Assembly: GCA_002633005.1 (NCBI GenBank)
Contig: NMRA01000215.1
Span: 260,690 to 324,689, forward strand
DNA: 64,000 bases
Direction of reading: 5' to 3'
From: Phoronis australis
Taxonomy: Eukaryota; Phoronida; Phoronidae
A program made the position numbers and the translations under genes. Positions 63,120-64,000 of the stretch are shown one piece after another; position 1 is the stretch's first letter; each line of letters begins with the position of its first letter. The notes under the pieces were generated by a model that was not told the DNA's origin, did not search any database, and was given only the letters and a program-made list of their open reading frames with translations.

Positions 63120-64000
63120 AGATGTCAGCAATATGGACTCCCGCTTATGTACACATCGCCTGTGAAAAATTACTTGTTTACCCAATAAGCTGCTATTTTA
63201 AGTGTTTATTGTAATTTTTTTTAAGTACTTCGCTAAGATTAGGAACCAACTGCACCACAGTTTGAGATCTCTTTGCAACAAAGTCAGGCCTTTAGCACTA
63301 AGCCACTTACAACGAAAATCAGGTCACTTTCTATTCACTTGTTTTATGGGTGCAAATTTTATAGTATTGCAACTATTGATTCACAACTTTTTAAGGACAG
63401 CGGAAACCAGTGAGTGCACATCCCCGAGCATAGATTTGTGAGATATGAGCCTTGTGATCCAGAATCCGGAAAGTGTCACATAGGCGATCGTCAGCTAAGT
63501 AAACTGGCAAGCACTGGATTGATGTTACCTGTTTACTCAATCATACAAACTGAAATTTTGGCTGCTTGATATACACCTATAAAAAGAAGTGATCTCTACA
63601 GATTGTATACCTACGTCTGCAGGTGGTGCTGTTCCGGACGAACTCTATCCCACAATCCTTTGTGTACATGACGTCTCCCTATCTTCATAAAAAGGTCGAC
63701 GAGTTTACTTGACAAAATACGATAAATGGTGCTCACAAGGACACTGATAAAAAAACAATAAAAGTTTTGAGAGTCAAAAACTTCCAGTATTTATTAAGAT
63801 ATGCTCACACCAAGTTTTACAACTCAGTTCAGTCACGTCCTATTTCTGAACATGCATCAAAGCAAAACACATGTAGAGCACAATACTTTGCAGAGGTACA
63901 AACTGAAACACGAGTTAACCAGGTGTTTTCTTTATTTTTCAAACAAAACTTAAAACTGAGTAGAGAAAAATAAATAATAAAAACATTTTAATCTGACTTT
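63120..64000. other. No gene recognised
   Basis: Beyond the possible Gypsy LTR; only short chance frames. Confidence 0.6.

Overview
The window looks like a piece of a metazoan nuclear genome, most likely a marine invertebrate. It is AT-rich, genes are sparse and split by GT-AG introns, and small inverted-repeat elements (MITEs), tRNA-derived SINE-like pieces, minisatellites and a decayed Ty3/Gypsy element fill much of the rest. There are no operons, bacterial signals, CRISPR arrays or rRNA genes. I cannot name the species. A recognisable MMP21-type gene is compatible with a deuterostome or another bilaterian.

The one gene I can assemble end to end is a secreted matrix metalloproteinase on the + strand at 39146-45100. 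It has six coding exons and encodes 642 residues. It carries a signal peptide, a prodomain with a cysteine switch, a furin site, a zinc metalloprotease domain with HEIGHVLGLFH and a Met-turn, and a four-bladed hemopexin domain. The hemopexin region and the end of the catalytic domain resemble vertebrate MMP21, the protease needed for left-right axis formation. All five introns are GT-AG and all junctions stay in frame, so the gene looks intact.

Layout: 1-39000 has no assembled gene. It holds a 115-bp tandem duplication (1.5-1.8 kb), a C2H2-finger-like fragment (7.35 kb), a decayed minisatellite (8.1 kb), a 170-bp triplication (11.75-12.15 kb), two related short MITEs (11.1 and 14.3 kb), two tRNA-like SINE heads (14.4 and 22.8 kb), a 1.1-kb terminal-inverted-repeat element with an exact 6-bp target duplication (23.0-24.1 kb), and a MITE family whose second copy lies at 49.7 kb in the opposite orientation. 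A possible minus-strand exon lies at 33.2-33.4 kb. MMP21 occupies 39.1-45.1 kb. From 45.1 to 64 kb the sequence is very AT-rich. It has a possible signal-peptide first exon (46.9 kb), a perfect 26-bp minisatellite (53.8 kb), a fold-back repeat (56.4-56.7 kb) and a Gypsy pol remnant with a likely 3' LTR next to another MITE (62.0-63.1 kb). Two assembly gaps sit beside long G runs.

Most open frames in the window are chance frames in non-coding DNA. Coordinates of splice junctions were read by hand from the sequence. Family assignments rest on motif recognition, not on database searches.
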